This document shows positions 16,761-25,195 of a stretch of DNA of 64,000 nucleotides, one piece after another. The notes under the pieces are model-generated. The model searched no databases. It was not told the DNA's origin and saw only the letters and a list, made by a program, of their open reading frames with translations. The stretch comes from an uncultured Eubacteriales bacterium (GTDB lineage: Bacteria > Bacillota > Clostridia > Christensenellales > UBA1242). The translations under genes and the position numbers were made by a program. Positions within the stretch are counted from its first letter, which is position 1. Every line of letters starts with the position of its first letter. The DNA lies in the NCBI GenBank assembly GCA_949001935.1, contig CARJLX010000001.1, positions 62,001-126,000 of the forward strand, given 5' to 3'.

Positions 16761-17744
16761 ATGGATTACATGAAAAAATATCTTGGAATTAAAGACGCTC
16801 TAAAAAAGTATGGGATAAAGTCACTTGACGACGCCAAAGAGATTTGTTCTAAAAACGGAATAAATGTTGAAGAGATTGTTAAAGGTATTCAACCTATTTG
16901 TTTTGATAGTGCAGTTAAGGCTTATGAACTTGGCTGTGCAATTGCTATTAAAGCAAAAGTTAAAACGGCTAGCGATGCATCACTTAAAATAGGTGAGGGC
17001 TTGCAAGCATTTTGTGAAAAGGGCTCTGTTGCAGATGACCGTCAAATCGGTCTTGGTCATGGCAGGCTGGGTGCAATGCTTCTTGATGAAAAGACGAAAA
17101 GTTTTGCATTTTTGGCAGGACATGAAAGTTTTGCGGCTGCTGAAGGAGCAATTGGAATTGCCCGTACTGCAAACAAGGTTAGAAAAACACCTTTAAATGT
17201 TATCTTGAATGGTCTTGGCAAGGATGCTGCTTACATTATTTCAAGAATTAATGGGTTCACTTTTGTTCAAACTGAGTTTGACCATAAAACTGGAAAGCTT
17301 AAAGTTGTAAAGAAAATTCCTTTTTCAAAAGGTGATAAGGCAAAGGTTAAATGTTATGGTGCTTATGATGTGCCAGAAGGTGTTGCTATTATGCAAATTG
17401 AAAAGGTTGATGTTTCAATAACTGGCAATTCTACAAATCCTGTGCGTTTCCAACATCCAGTTGCGGGAACTTACAAAAAGTGGTGCGTTGAAAACGGCAA
17501 GCAATATTTTTCTGTTGCTTCTGGTGGCGGAACAGGAAGAACACTTCATCCAGACAATATGGCAGCAGGTCCTGCAAGTTATGGGTTGACTGATACTATG
17601 GGAAGAATGCACTCTGATGCTCAATTCGCAGGTTCTTCATCAGTGCCTGCACATGTCGCAATGATGGGCTTTATTGGCATGGGCAATAATCCAATTGTAG
17701 GGGCAACAGTGGCATTATCTGTTGCGGTTGCTACAAGAAAATAA
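16761..17744 (+). CDS. GGGtGRT family protein
   Basis: A 327-aa protein of the Pfam GGGtGRT family, named for the motif seen here as SVASGGGTGRTLHPDN. Other conserved blocks are RQIGLGHGRLGAMLLDEKTK, FLAGHESFAAAEGAIGIARTAN and the C-terminal GFIGMGNNPIVGATVALSVA. The glycine-rich motifs suggest nucleotide or phosphate binding, but the function is unknown. Tight linkage to an IscU-like partner suggests a metal or sulfur-related process. The N-terminal 60 residues form a helical cap (YLGIKDALKKYGIKSLDDAK). Confidence 0.88.
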   Translation: MDYMKKYLGIKDALKKYGIKSLDDAKEICSKNGINVEEIVKGIQPICFDSAVKAYELGCAIAIKAKVKTASDASLKIGEGLQAFCEKGSVADDRQIGLGHGRLGAMLLDEKTKSFAFLAGHESFAAAEGAIGIARTANKVRKTPLNVILNGLGKDAAYIISRINGFTFVQTEFDHKTGKLKVVKKIPFSKGDKAKVKCYGAYDVPEGVAIMQIEKVDVSITGNSTNPVRFQHPVAGTYKKWCVENGKQYFSVASGGGTGRTLHPDNMAAGPASYGLTDTMGRMHSDAQFAGSSSVPAHVAMMGFIGMGNNPIVGATVALSVAVATRK

Positions 17745-17822
17745 AATTGGTACCAAATGTGCCGCGACTAGACTATGAATAAAATTGTTGAATGTAGAAA
17801 AATATTGCCATTGGCACAAAAT

Positions 17823-17846
17823 AGGTCTTGAAATAGACCTTTTTTT
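17823..17846 (+). terminator. Terminator after GGGtGRT gene
   Basis: AGGTCT (17823-17828) pairs with AGACCT (17835-17840), loop TGAAAT, then a T run. Its loop and 3' side overlap the next promoter. Confidence 0.8.
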
Positions 17847-17856
17847 GTGGTATAAT
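17828..17856 (+). promoter_or_regulatory. Promoter of the MazF-domain gene, overlapping the terminator
   Basis: TTGAAA (17828-17833), 17-nt spacer, TATAAT (17851-17856). The -35 lies in the upstream terminator loop. Confidence 0.75.
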
Positions 17857-17876
17857 CATTTTGTTAGGAGATTAGA

Positions 17877-19520
17877 ATGGGAACATTAAAAATTACAGAA
17901 GATGATATTACAAAAATTATTCTTGGCAGAGTTAATTCTGAAGCAGAAAAATATTGGATTAAGTCTATGATTCGAGCTTTGCCATCAACCTTAGAAGGCA
18001 CAGTTGTTGAGGTTGCACCAATCGAAGTTGACGGGGGAGGGAATTCAAAAGTTACTTTTGATAAATTCACTATTAATATTGAAGGCGAACTTGCTAAATA
18101 TGCTGATGAAATAAACCAAGATTATGTAGACATTATGTGTGAAATTCAACCTGAGTTTAAAAGGTTCTATGAAAAATCTATGGAAGCAATAGAAGAAAAG
18201 ACTAGAATTTTTAAGCAAAGATTATTGGAAGAATTTAATAAAAATGGCTATGTAAAAAATGACATTAAATGTATTCTTACTGGCACTGGTGTTAAAGATT
18301 TAACTCAACGGTTAGAAGCTATTAAGCATGGCGAATTTATTGCACCGATTTCAAATAAACTTAATACCCCTAATAGAAAATTCGAGCAAGGTGAAGTTTA
18401 TTATGCAAATTTAAATCCTGCTTTAGTCGGTGAATTTGCAGGAGTTAGGCCAGTTGTTATTGTTGCGTGTAATGATTTTTCACTCACAATTTTGCCACTA
18501 ACAAGTAAATTGGAACAAAAGGGAAACGAAGAATATCATGTTTTAGTAAAAGCAGATAAATATGATGTTAAGAATTTTACAGATTCTATTGTTTGTACTG
18601 AAGTTGTCAAAACTGTCGATAAAAGTAGAATTTACGGCAAGGTTTTGACTTTAGATGAAGAAGATACTAATAAAATTGTAGAATTAATGGGAAAACGACT
18701 TTTTGGTGACAAATATCTTGCTCCAAGTGATGAGTATGAAGCTTATGATATTTTTAGCGAAGAAGAGGTAGAAAAATTTGAGCGTGAGCAAGAATTAGAA
18801 GAAAAAAAGAAGGCTGAACAAGCAACCTTAAAGCAAGATAAATCGCTTAAACCTTCAAATACATTCCATACAGTGGAAAAGTTTATCAATAATCCACAAA
18901 GTGAATGCACAATTGGTGAAATTTTATATGGGATTAAAGAAGAAAAAGTTGAGGACAAAAATTTTATATGTGTAGTAGATAATTCTGTAAAGAAAACGCC
19001 AGCAGTTATTTATGAATTGACGGATGAAGAAGCCATTCAAATTTGTGAACAAAAATTTGAGGGGATGAGAGCAAATGGTTCAAGATTATCTTTTCAAGAT
19101 CCTATTGTTTTAAGTAATAATTCTCTTCAAGAAGGCATTAAAATTGCATATAACACAAAAAATGTTAATGGAAAAGAGGGGAAATATTACACAGAAATTT
19201 CTTTATCCTCATTTTATGGAACATATGAATGCGGAAGTAAAAAAAATAATAATGATATGGATTTAACTTTGTATTTGGCTTCAAAAATGGTTGAAAAATA
19301 TGGAGATCATTATAAAAACAATTTCTGTAAGAATTATGTTAAGTATTTTAATAGATTTTATGAATATAATGGTGATCTAAATAAAAATATTAATCTTTTA
19401 GATTACTTCTTAAGTTTTGTTGGCAAAAAAGCAAATAATTCAAATGAATTGGTTATCAATGGATTAAGTGCATATGATTATTATAGTCTAGAAGATATAA
19501 CAGAAGACGTACAGCAATAA
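17877..19520 (+). CDS. 547-aa protein with an embedded MazF/PemK-like domain
   Basis: The middle third (about residues 165-285) reads as a MazF/PemK toxin fold. FEQGEVYYANLNPALVGEFA and GVRPVVIVACNDFSLTILPL match the family G-xx-NP-x-G-E-x-RPV pattern. SIVCTEVVKTVDKSRIYGKV matches the motif that links the last strands to helix 3. It is followed by a charged linker (EEVEKFEREQELEEKKKAEQ), which looks coiled-coil. The N-terminal 160 residues and the C-terminal 240 residues are unfamiliar. MazF proteins are normally about 110 aa with a separate antitoxin; no small antitoxin gene is adjacent here. Catalytic activity is not shown. A strong AGGAG site supports the start. Confidence 0.78.
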   Translation: MGTLKITEDDITKIILGRVNSEAEKYWIKSMIRALPSTLEGTVVEVAPIEVDGGGNSKVTFDKFTINIEGELAKYADEINQDYVDIMCEIQPEFKRFYEKSMEAIEEKTRIFKQRLLEEFNKNGYVKNDIKCILTGTGVKDLTQRLEAIKHGEFIAPISNKLNTPNRKFEQGEVYYANLNPALVGEFAGVRPVVIVACNDFSLTILPLTSKLEQKGNEEYHVLVKADKYDVKNFTDSIVCTEVVKTVDKSRIYGKVLTLDEEDTNKIVELMGKRLFGDKYLAPSDEYEAYDIFSEEEVEKFEREQELEEKKKAEQATLKQDKSLKPSNTFHTVEKFINNPQSECTIGEILYGIKEEKVEDKNFICVVDNSVKKTPAVIYELTDEEAIQICEQKFEGMRANGSRLSFQDPIVLSNNSLQEGIKIAYNTKNVNGKEGKYYTEISLSSFYGTYECGSKKNNNDMDLTLYLASKMVEKYGDHYKNNFCKNYVKYFNRFYEYNGDLNKNINLLDYFLSFVGKKANNSNELVINGLSAYDYYSLEDITEDVQQ

Positions 19521-19545
19521 AAAGTGGCAAAAGCCACTTTTTTTG
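19521..19545 (+). terminator. Terminator after the MazF-domain gene
   Basis: AAAGTGGC-AAAA-GCCACTTT (19521-19540) followed by further T residues. Confidence 0.88.
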
Positions 19546-19623
19546 ATTATTTTTGATTTTTGTTTTACTTTTTTTAAAATTTTGTATATTCTATTTATAT
19601 AGTTATTTTTTCAAGGAGAAATT

Positions 19624-20358
19624 ATGGCAGAAAAAAAAGTAAATGAAAGCAATGCTAGAAGATTTCTTAATGCTTTCAATAATATTGATTATGCTTTAAA
19701 AACGCGTTATGGCATGCATAGAAGTATGGGTTTTTCTGATATGATTAGAAAAACGGTTGTTCTTAATTATATTGTTCGTAAAAATGAAGATAGTTTGATT
19801 GATTATGGGCGTCTTAGAAATGCTATTATTCACAATGCAAACGAAGATATTGTTATTGCAGAACCTCATGATAGTGTGGTTGAGGATATTGAGCGTATAG
19901 AAAAACTTTTAACAACTCCTCCTAAGGCTTTAGATTCGGTTGCTCATCGTGATGTTTTAACTATTAGTGCAGATAAAAGCATGTATGATGTTATCACTTT
20001 AATGGCAAACTCTAAGTATTCAAATATTCCTGTTTACAATGGTGAAGTTTTGATGGGCGTTGCAAATGGTCAAAAAATATTGGACTCTTTTGGACAATTT
20101 CTTTTAGCTGGTGGCAAGAGTGATGTTTTCTTAAAAAGTGTTAAGATTGAAGATATGCTCTCTGCACTTGAAAATTCTAATTATTATGTTATTGCTTCAA
20201 GTGACGTGACTGTTGAGGAAGCTTTAAATGAATTTCATAAAAATCCAAAATTGCTTGCAATTTTGATTACTCCAAATGGTGAAATTAATCAAAAGGTTTT
20301 GGGTATTGTCACAGGCAGTGACGTTATGGATATGAATAAGATTATGGATTTATATTGA
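19624..20358 (+). CDS. CBS-domain protein, 244 aa
   Basis: The C-terminal half carries a CBS pair. The first is ISADKSMYDVITLMANSKYS then NIPVYNGEVLMGVANG. The second is less regular: SDVTVEEALNEFHKNPKLLA then LGIVTGSDVMDM. CBS pairs bind adenine nucleotides and gate other domains. The N-terminal 100 residues are helical (FLNAFNNIDYALKTRYGMHR) and of unknown family; an RxxxxH pattern (RLRNAIIH) hints at HEPN/DUF-like helices but I do not claim it. An AAGGAGAAATT site precedes the ATG. It is transcribed alone, upstream of the ileS T-box. Confidence 0.82.
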   Translation: MAEKKVNESNARRFLNAFNNIDYALKTRYGMHRSMGFSDMIRKTVVLNYIVRKNEDSLIDYGRLRNAIIHNANEDIVIAEPHDSVVEDIERIEKLLTTPPKALDSVAHRDVLTISADKSMYDVITLMANSKYSNIPVYNGEVLMGVANGQKILDSFGQFLLAGGKSDVFLKSVKIEDMLSALENSNYYVIASSDVTVEEALNEFHKNPKLLAILITPNGEINQKVLGIVTGSDVMDMNKIMDLY

Positions 20359-20396
20359 TAAACCAAATATTGTGCAATTATTTTAATTAATTTTAC

Positions 20397-20424
20397 TTGA
20401 CATTTTTATAGTTTTAGTTATACT
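20397..20424 (+). promoter_or_regulatory. Promoter of the ileS leader
   Basis: TTGACA (20397-20402), 16-nt spacer, TATACT (20419-20424). It predicts a start at about 20431. Confidence 0.75.
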
Positions 20425-20430
20425 TAAATT

Positions 20431-20680
20431 ATCATCTTAATTAAATGCGTTGATGAAAGACAGGGTTGTAAGTGGAGATTTTCAGAGAGTTGTTGGTTGG
20501 TGCAAAACAATAAATTGAAACTTGGAATTATCACTTTCGGAGTTGCTATCTGAAAATTATAGTAGGGTTTGCCGGTTCTTCCCGTTATAGAAGGCGTGAG
20601 TGATGGCTCACAGAAAAGTTTACAAGTGGTTATAACCTTTTTAAGCACGGGGGTCTTGTATCTTCCGTGCTTTTTCGAAC
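20431..20680 (+). promoter_or_regulatory. T-box riboswitch (isoleucine specifier) upstream of ileS
   Basis: Stem I shows the distal-loop signature CAGAGAG...GGTTGGTGCAA (20483-20505). The specifier-loop sequence GGAATTATCAC holds the Ile codon ATC at 20530-20532. A stem III region, GTAGGGTTTGCCGG...CCCGTTATAG, follows. The T-box proper is AAGTGGTTATAACC, where TGGT (20627-20630) would pair with the ACCA end of uncharged tRNA-Ile; it departs from the usual TGGNACCGCG. The terminator is AAGCACGG (20643-20650) with CCGTGCTT (20665-20672) and a T run. Uncharged tRNA-Ile should prevent termination and raise ileS expression. Confidence 0.88.
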
Positions 20681-20898
20681 CCAATGTTCGATGAGTGTTT
20701 ATTTATTGTAATTAAAACTAATATTATATTTAATTCACAATTAATAGCTCAAATTAAAGATTTTTATTATTTTATTTTAACCTTAATAATAAGAATAAAA
20801 ATCCTATTTGCGATACAAAGATAAACCTTTATCAAGTATTGCAAAATTAATTTCTTTTGTTTCTTTAAAAGAAAAGAATATTGAATAAGGAGAAGGAA
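20681..20898 (+). other. ileS 5' untranslated segment after the T-box
   Basis: About 218 nt without a gene. It contains the hairpin TCGAAC-ccaat-GTTCGA just after the T-box terminator, an AT-rich stretch, and a copy of the TTTCTTT-A-AAAGAAA palindrome at about 20860-20875. The ribosome binding site AAGGAG follows. Confidence 0.6.
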
Positions 20899-23800
20899 AT
20901 GAAAAAAGAAAATTCAATGCCAAATTTTGTTGAGATGGAACATGGTGTTCTAAAATTTTGGAATGACAACAAATGTTTCAACAAGCTTCAAGCGCAAAAT
21001 GCAGGACACGAGCGTTTTAAATTTTTGGACGGCCCAGCAACAGCAAATAATCGTTTAGGAATTCATCATTTTTGGGGAAGAACACTTAAAGATATGACTA
21101 TTCGTTATAACGCCCTTAAAGGTAGGGATTGCCAATTTCAAAATGGTTTTGACGGTCAAGGTCTTTGGGTGGAAGTTAATGTTGAAAAAGAATTAGGGCT
21201 TAACGGCAAGCCAGAAATTCAACAATATGGAATTGATAAATTTACCAACAAGTGTATGGAGCGTGTTGCATATTTTGGCAATGAAATAACAAATCAATCT
21301 AAGCGTATGGGGCAATGGATGGATTGGGATCATAGTTATTACACCAACACTGATGAAAATATAACTTCTATTTGGCATTTTCTTAAAAAATGTGATGAAA
21401 AAGGTTGGATTGTTAAGAAAAATAGACCTATGGCTTGGTGTCCTCGTTGCGGAACAAGTTTAAGTGAACATGAGATGTCATCTTCTTATCATGAAGTTGA
21501 ACATACAGCTATTTATGCTAAATTCCCTGTTAAAGGTAAGGATTTTTATATTATTGCATGGACAACTACTCCTTGGACATTGTCAGCTAATGTAGCCCTT
21601 GCTGTTAATCCAGAGTTTGATTATGTTAAAGTGGAATTTAATGGTGAAAAGATTGTTTTAGGTAAAGATAGATTAAAACTTTTAAAACAAGAGGTAAAAA
21701 TTCTTGAGACTTTTAAAGGTTCACAGCTTGTTGGGCTTGAATATGAAACTTGTTTTCCTGAACTAACAGAACAAAATTTTGTGCACCATGTTGTTGCATG
21801 GGATGAAGTATCAAATGAAGATGGTTCTTGTGTCGTTCACATTGCACCAGGTTGTGGAGCTGAAGATTTTGAGCTTGGAGTATCATTAGGACTTCCTGAA
21901 ATTTGTCCAATTAACGAACAAGGCGTAATGCTTCCTTCAACTGGTTTCTTGGCTGGTAAAAAGACTACTGAAGTTATAGATATGGTTGTTGACAGACTTA
22001 AACAAGACAACAAATTGTTATATGCACATAAACACAAGCATTCATATCCTTTCTGTTGGAGATGTAAAACTGACCTCGTTTACAAACTTATAAATGCATG
22101 GTTTATCAAGGTTGACGAAATTCGCCCAATGGCACTCAAAGCTATTGAAGAAGTTGAGTTTAAGCCTGAATATGCTAAAAAGCGTATGGTTGATTGGCTT
22201 ACAAACATGGGTGACTGGAACATTTCGAGAAGTCGTTTTTATGGGCTTCCACTTCCTTTCTATGTTTGTGAAAAGTGTGGAAAAGTTCATGTTATTGGAT
22301 CACTAGAAGAACTTAAAGCTAAGGCAGTTGACCCTAGTCTTGTAGATAATTTACCAAATATTCACAGGCCTTGGATTGATGAAATCAAAATTAAATGTGA
22401 GTGTGGTGAAGAGCTTTCTCGAATTCCAGAGGTTGGAGATGTTTGGCTTGATGCTGGTATCACACCTTTCTCAACTAAGAAATATTTTACTGATAAAAAG
22501 TTCTTTGAAGAAAATTTCCCAAGCGATTATGTTTGCGAAATGATTGAACAAATTAAGCTTTGGTTCTACTCACTTTTAATGATGAGTGTTGTTCTGACAG
22601 GTAAAGCTCCCTACAAAAAGGTTGTGACTTATCAATATGTTCGTGACGAAAATGGAGGAGAGTTCCACAAGAGTGGTGGAAATTCTTTGGAAGCTGACCA
22701 TGTGGCAGACAAGGTGGGGGCAGATGTTGTGCGTTATCTTTATTGTTCTTCAAGTCCTGTAAACGATATGCGTTTCGGTTTCAATTTAACAGACGAGGCA
22801 AGGCGTAAACTTTTAGGTTTTTGGAATATTTACACTTTCTTTAACACATATGCTTGTATTGACAATCCAGACATTGCTGATTTTTACCCAAAAGAGAAAG
22901 ATCTTTCTTATGCTGACAAGTGGCTTATTGAAAGCGTGAATAAGTTTATCATTGAAAGTGATGAAAACTTTGCCAATGATAGAAACAACTTTGTTGTTCG
23001 GGATTTTGAAAAGCTCGTTGATGATATTTCAAATTACTACATTCGTGCAAACCGTAAGCGTTTCTGGAAGAGTGAAAATAAAAATGATCAATTAACAGCT
23101 TATTGGTGCTTGTATTATGCTATCAAATCAATTATTCAAGTTATGACACCAATAATACCATTTATGACAGAATATATCTGGCAAAATATGGTTAGAGCGG
23201 TTGAAGAAAATGAAAAAGAATGCATTATGCTTGCAGGTTTCCCAGAAAAGCTTTACGACAAAGCTTTTGATGGCGTACTTGAAACAACACAAATTGCAAG
23301 AGATATTATGTCTACTGCTCAACGCCTTAGAAATGAAAATCAAATTAAGGTTAAGCAACCTTTAAGAAAAATGTTTGTTGCAGGTAGTGAAAATGTAGAT
23401 AAGGTTATCGAAAATCTTGGAGAAATTATTAAGGACGAACTTAATATCAAAGAGATTGAGCGCGTAACTGACGACTCTATGTTCAATGACGAATATTTAT
23501 CTGTCAACTTTAAAAAGGCTGGTGCAGTACTTAAAGGTGATGTCCAAAAACTGAAGAATGCTTTGGCAGAACTTTCAGATGAACAAATTAAATTTGTTAT
23601 GAATGGTTATCATTCAGGCAAGGTGAGCGTAGGTGAATTTAAAGATTTAGACAGTGAACTTTTCAATCTTGAAAAGAGACCAAAAACAGACTTTGTTATC
23701 GCTCACGAAAATGGAAACACTGTTGTGCTTGATATTAATCTAGATAGAGCTTTAATTTTGGAAGGCTATTATAGAGAGTTTGTGAGAGGACTTCAAGTTC

Positions 23801-24018
23801 TTCGAAAAGAGGCTGACCTTTCTATTGATGAACGAATTTATGTTTACTTTGAAACTGGTGACGATGACTTGGCTGAAATGTTATTTGAGTTTATGGATAA
23901 AATTAAGCAAGAAGTTTTGATTATTCGAGCAGTAGAAAAAATTGTTAAACCTATTATTGAAAAAAATATTGAGGTAGGTGACAGTTTTATTATTGCTAAG
24001 TTTGAAAAAGCTGAATAA
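20899..24018 (+). CDS. ileS: Isoleucyl-tRNA synthetase, probably type 2 (eukaryote-like)
   Basis: IleRS charges tRNA-Ile. The 1039-aa protein has the class I HIGH motif as GIHH (residues 54-57) and an editing domain with WTTTPWTLSANVALAVNPE. GDWNISRSRFYGLPLPFY lies near the catalytic core. A KMSKS counterpart appears as FHKSGGN near residue 590, and the anticodon-binding domain follows. Two Cys pairs (CPRCGT and CEKCGK) could bind zinc. Size and motif style fit the type 2 IleRS, which is often tolerant of mupirocin; this is inference. The ATG at 20899 follows AAGGAG; an upstream in-frame TTG is rejected. The ATC T-box supports Ile specificity over Val. Confidence 0.93.
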   Translation: MKKENSMPNFVEMEHGVLKFWNDNKCFNKLQAQNAGHERFKFLDGPATANNRLGIHHFWGRTLKDMTIRYNALKGRDCQFQNGFDGQGLWVEVNVEKELGLNGKPEIQQYGIDKFTNKCMERVAYFGNEITNQSKRMGQWMDWDHSYYTNTDENITSIWHFLKKCDEKGWIVKKNRPMAWCPRCGTSLSEHEMSSSYHEVEHTAIYAKFPVKGKDFYIIAWTTTPWTLSANVALAVNPEFDYVKVEFNGEKIVLGKDRLKLLKQEVKILETFKGSQLVGLEYETCFPELTEQNFVHHVVAWDEVSNEDGSCVVHIAPGCGAEDFELGVSLGLPEICPINEQGVMLPSTGFLAGKKTTEVIDMVVDRLKQDNKLLYAHKHKHSYPFCWRCKTDLVYKLINAWFIKVDEIRPMALKAIEEVEFKPEYAKKRMVDWLTNMGDWNISRSRFYGLPLPFYVCEKCGKVHVIGSLEELKAKAVDPSLVDNLPNIHRPWIDEIKIKCECGEELSRIPEVGDVWLDAGITPFSTKKYFTDKKFFEENFPSDYVCEMIEQIKLWFYSLLMMSVVLTGKAPYKKVVTYQYVRDENGGEFHKSGGNSLEADHVADKVGADVVRYLYCSSSPVNDMRFGFNLTDEARRKLLGFWNIYTFFNTYACIDNPDIADFYPKEKDLSYADKWLIESVNKFIIESDENFANDRNNFVVRDFEKLVDDISNYYIRANRKRFWKSENKNDQLTAYWCLYYAIKSIIQVMTPIIPFMTEYIWQNMVRAVEENEKECIMLAGFPEKLYDKAFDGVLETTQIARDIMSTAQRLRNENQIKVKQPLRKMFVAGSENVDKVIENLGEIIKDELNIKEIERVTDDSMFNDEYLSVNFKKAGAVLKGDVQKLKNALAELSDEQIKFVMNGYHSGKVSVGEFKDLDSELFNLEKRPKTDFVIAHENGNTVVLDINLDRALILEGYYREFVRGLQVLRKEADLSIDERIYVYFETGDDDLAEMLFEFMDKIKQEVLIIRAVEKIVKPIIEKNIEVGDSFIIAKFEKAE

Positions 24019-24028
24019 AAATAAAAAA

Positions 24029-24055
24029 AATTCACGAGAAAGTCGTGGATTTTTT
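24029..24055 (+). terminator. Terminator after ileS
   Basis: AATTCACGA (24029-24037) pairs with TCGTGGATT (24043-24051, one G-T wobble), followed by T residues. Confidence 0.8.
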
Positions 24056-24115
24056 AGTTTTCTTAGAAAAAAAATGGCAGTAAATATTGCATTTAGGGAT
24101 TTATCAATCTAAAAT

Positions 24116-24156
24116 CTCCTTAAAACATTTCAAATGTTTTGAAGATTTTAAGGAGG
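24116..24156 (+). promoter_or_regulatory. Hairpin that can mask the ribosome binding site of the barnase-like gene
   Basis: CTCCTTAAAA (24116-24125) is perfectly complementary to TTTTAAGGAG (24146-24155), which contains the GGAGG site. Inside, CATTT-C-AAATG forms a further stem. In this fold the only Shine-Dalgarno upstream of 24171 is paired, suggesting translational restraint of the predicted toxin. The spacing from GGAGG to ATG (14 nt) is unusually long. Confidence 0.6.
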
Positions 24157-24170
24157 TATGATAAAATAAA

Positions 24171-24773
24171 ATGGAAACCAAGTACTTAAAAGGAGAGATA
24201 GAAAAGTTTGATTACAGCAAAATTATTTTGACCTATCAACAATATTCACATGCAGATTTATGTAAAACAGGGCCGTGTGAGAATGGTGGGGAAAGTAATA
24301 GAATGTGTTGCAAGCCATTTATTCATCGTATTCATGAACCAAAAAATATGCATACATTGCCAAAACATCCACATTGTGATTGTTTTTACAAAATTGTCAA
24401 AACAAAGTCGTTTGGAAGTATTTCTAAAAAAGGAACAGAGGCACCAGATGTATGGCTTAAACTCTTTCGCAAATTGCCTGACTATTATATAACAGAGCAA
24501 GAAGCAATAGAAGTTTATGGTTGGAACAAAAATAAAAACACAATTTCGGGCAAAGCACCCGGTAAAATGATAGGTGGAGATGTTTATAAAAATAACAAGC
24601 ATATTTTGCCAGAAAAAGACGGAAGAGTTTGGTATCATTGTGATGTTGATTATGAATACGGTGCAAGAAATAGTCTAAGATTATATTATTCAAATGATGG
24701 ATTGATGTTTTATTCACCAACACACCTTGATGGGGATGTAATAGTTTATCAAATAAAAGGAAGTGAAAAATAA
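24171..24773 (+). CDS. Barnase-like ribonuclease-domain protein with Cys/His-rich N-terminus
   Basis: Residues 102-196 align by eye with barnase: LPDYYITEQEAIEVYGWN, APGKMIGGDVYKNNKHILP, GRVWYHCDVDYEYGARNSLR and YSPTHLD. Counterparts of Lys27 (Lys122), Arg83 (Arg166), Arg87 (Arg170) and His102 (His185) are present. The catalytic Glu73 position is His156, so activity may be altered. The N-terminal 75 residues carry Cys31, 36, 46, 47, 69 and 71 and several His (KHPHCDC), recalling the HPxCxC motif of phage head-morphogenesis proteins. There is no signal peptide. It is directly followed by a barstar-like gene, as in a toxin-immunity pair. Confidence 0.85.
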   Translation: METKYLKGEIEKFDYSKIILTYQQYSHADLCKTGPCENGGESNRMCCKPFIHRIHEPKNMHTLPKHPHCDCFYKIVKTKSFGSISKKGTEAPDVWLKLFRKLPDYYITEQEAIEVYGWNKNKNTISGKAPGKMIGGDVYKNNKHILPEKDGRVWYHCDVDYEYGARNSLRLYYSNDGLMFYSPTHLDGDVIVYQIKGSEK

Positions 24774-24774
24774 A

Positions 24775-25101
24775 ATGAAAGAATTAATTTTTAATAGAAA
24801 GGATTACAAAAATTATCAAGAAATGTATAGTGATATGGCGATAAAATTTGGAGATGTTGGAACACAAGATTATTATGATACTTCATGTTTTGATTTTAAT
24901 CCAGATATTTTATGGGAATTTTTGTTATGTTCATATGCGTTTACAAAAATTGATATAAAAATTGTTTTAGTTGGGTTTGCCCGAGAAAAGATTAAAGAAG
25001 AAAAAAATTATAACGATTATGAGTATAATATGATTTTAAATGTTTTTGAAGATTTTGTTAAAGAATATCCAAATAATAAATTAGAATTTAGGGATGAATA
25101 A
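24775..25101 (+). CDS. Barstar-like inhibitor (immunity/antitoxin)
   Basis: A 108-aa acidic protein. KELIFNRKDYKNYQEMYSDM resembles the barstar N-terminus (strand and helix 1). FNPDILWEFLLCSYAF corresponds to barstar NLDALWDCL, which carries the inhibitory Asp39 (the Asp in NPD here). YNMILNVFEDFVKEYPNN corresponds to the last helix. It starts two bases after the toxin stop (TAAAATG) and ends in a terminator, so the two are one operon. The assignment rests on motif order and context. The ATG at 24775 is preferred to a GTG 12 nt upstream. Confidence 0.78.
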   Translation: MKELIFNRKDYKNYQEMYSDMAIKFGDVGTQDYYDTSCFDFNPDILWEFLLCSYAFTKIDIKIVLVGFAREKIKEEKNYNDYEYNMILNVFEDFVKEYPNNKLEFRDE

Positions 25102-25126
25102 AAAGTGGCATTTGCCACTTTTTTGT
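25101..25126 (+). terminator. Terminator after the barnase/barstar pair
   Basis: AAAAGTGGC-ATTT-GCCACTTTT (25101-25122) followed by T residues. The stem core GTGGC/GCCAC is the same as in the terminator at 19521. Confidence 0.85.
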
Positions 25127-25195
25127 TTTATTATAGATTTCTATTGCTTTTTTGTTAAATTTTTGTTAAAATATTATTAAAGGAAATAAATTTAG

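Noticed and set aside
24158..24169. Three-codon ORF (ATG ATA AAA TAA) before the barnase-like gene as a genuine leader peptide
   Set aside because: The ribosome binding site is only one nt from its ATG, too close for efficient initiation; kept only as part of the hairpin observation.
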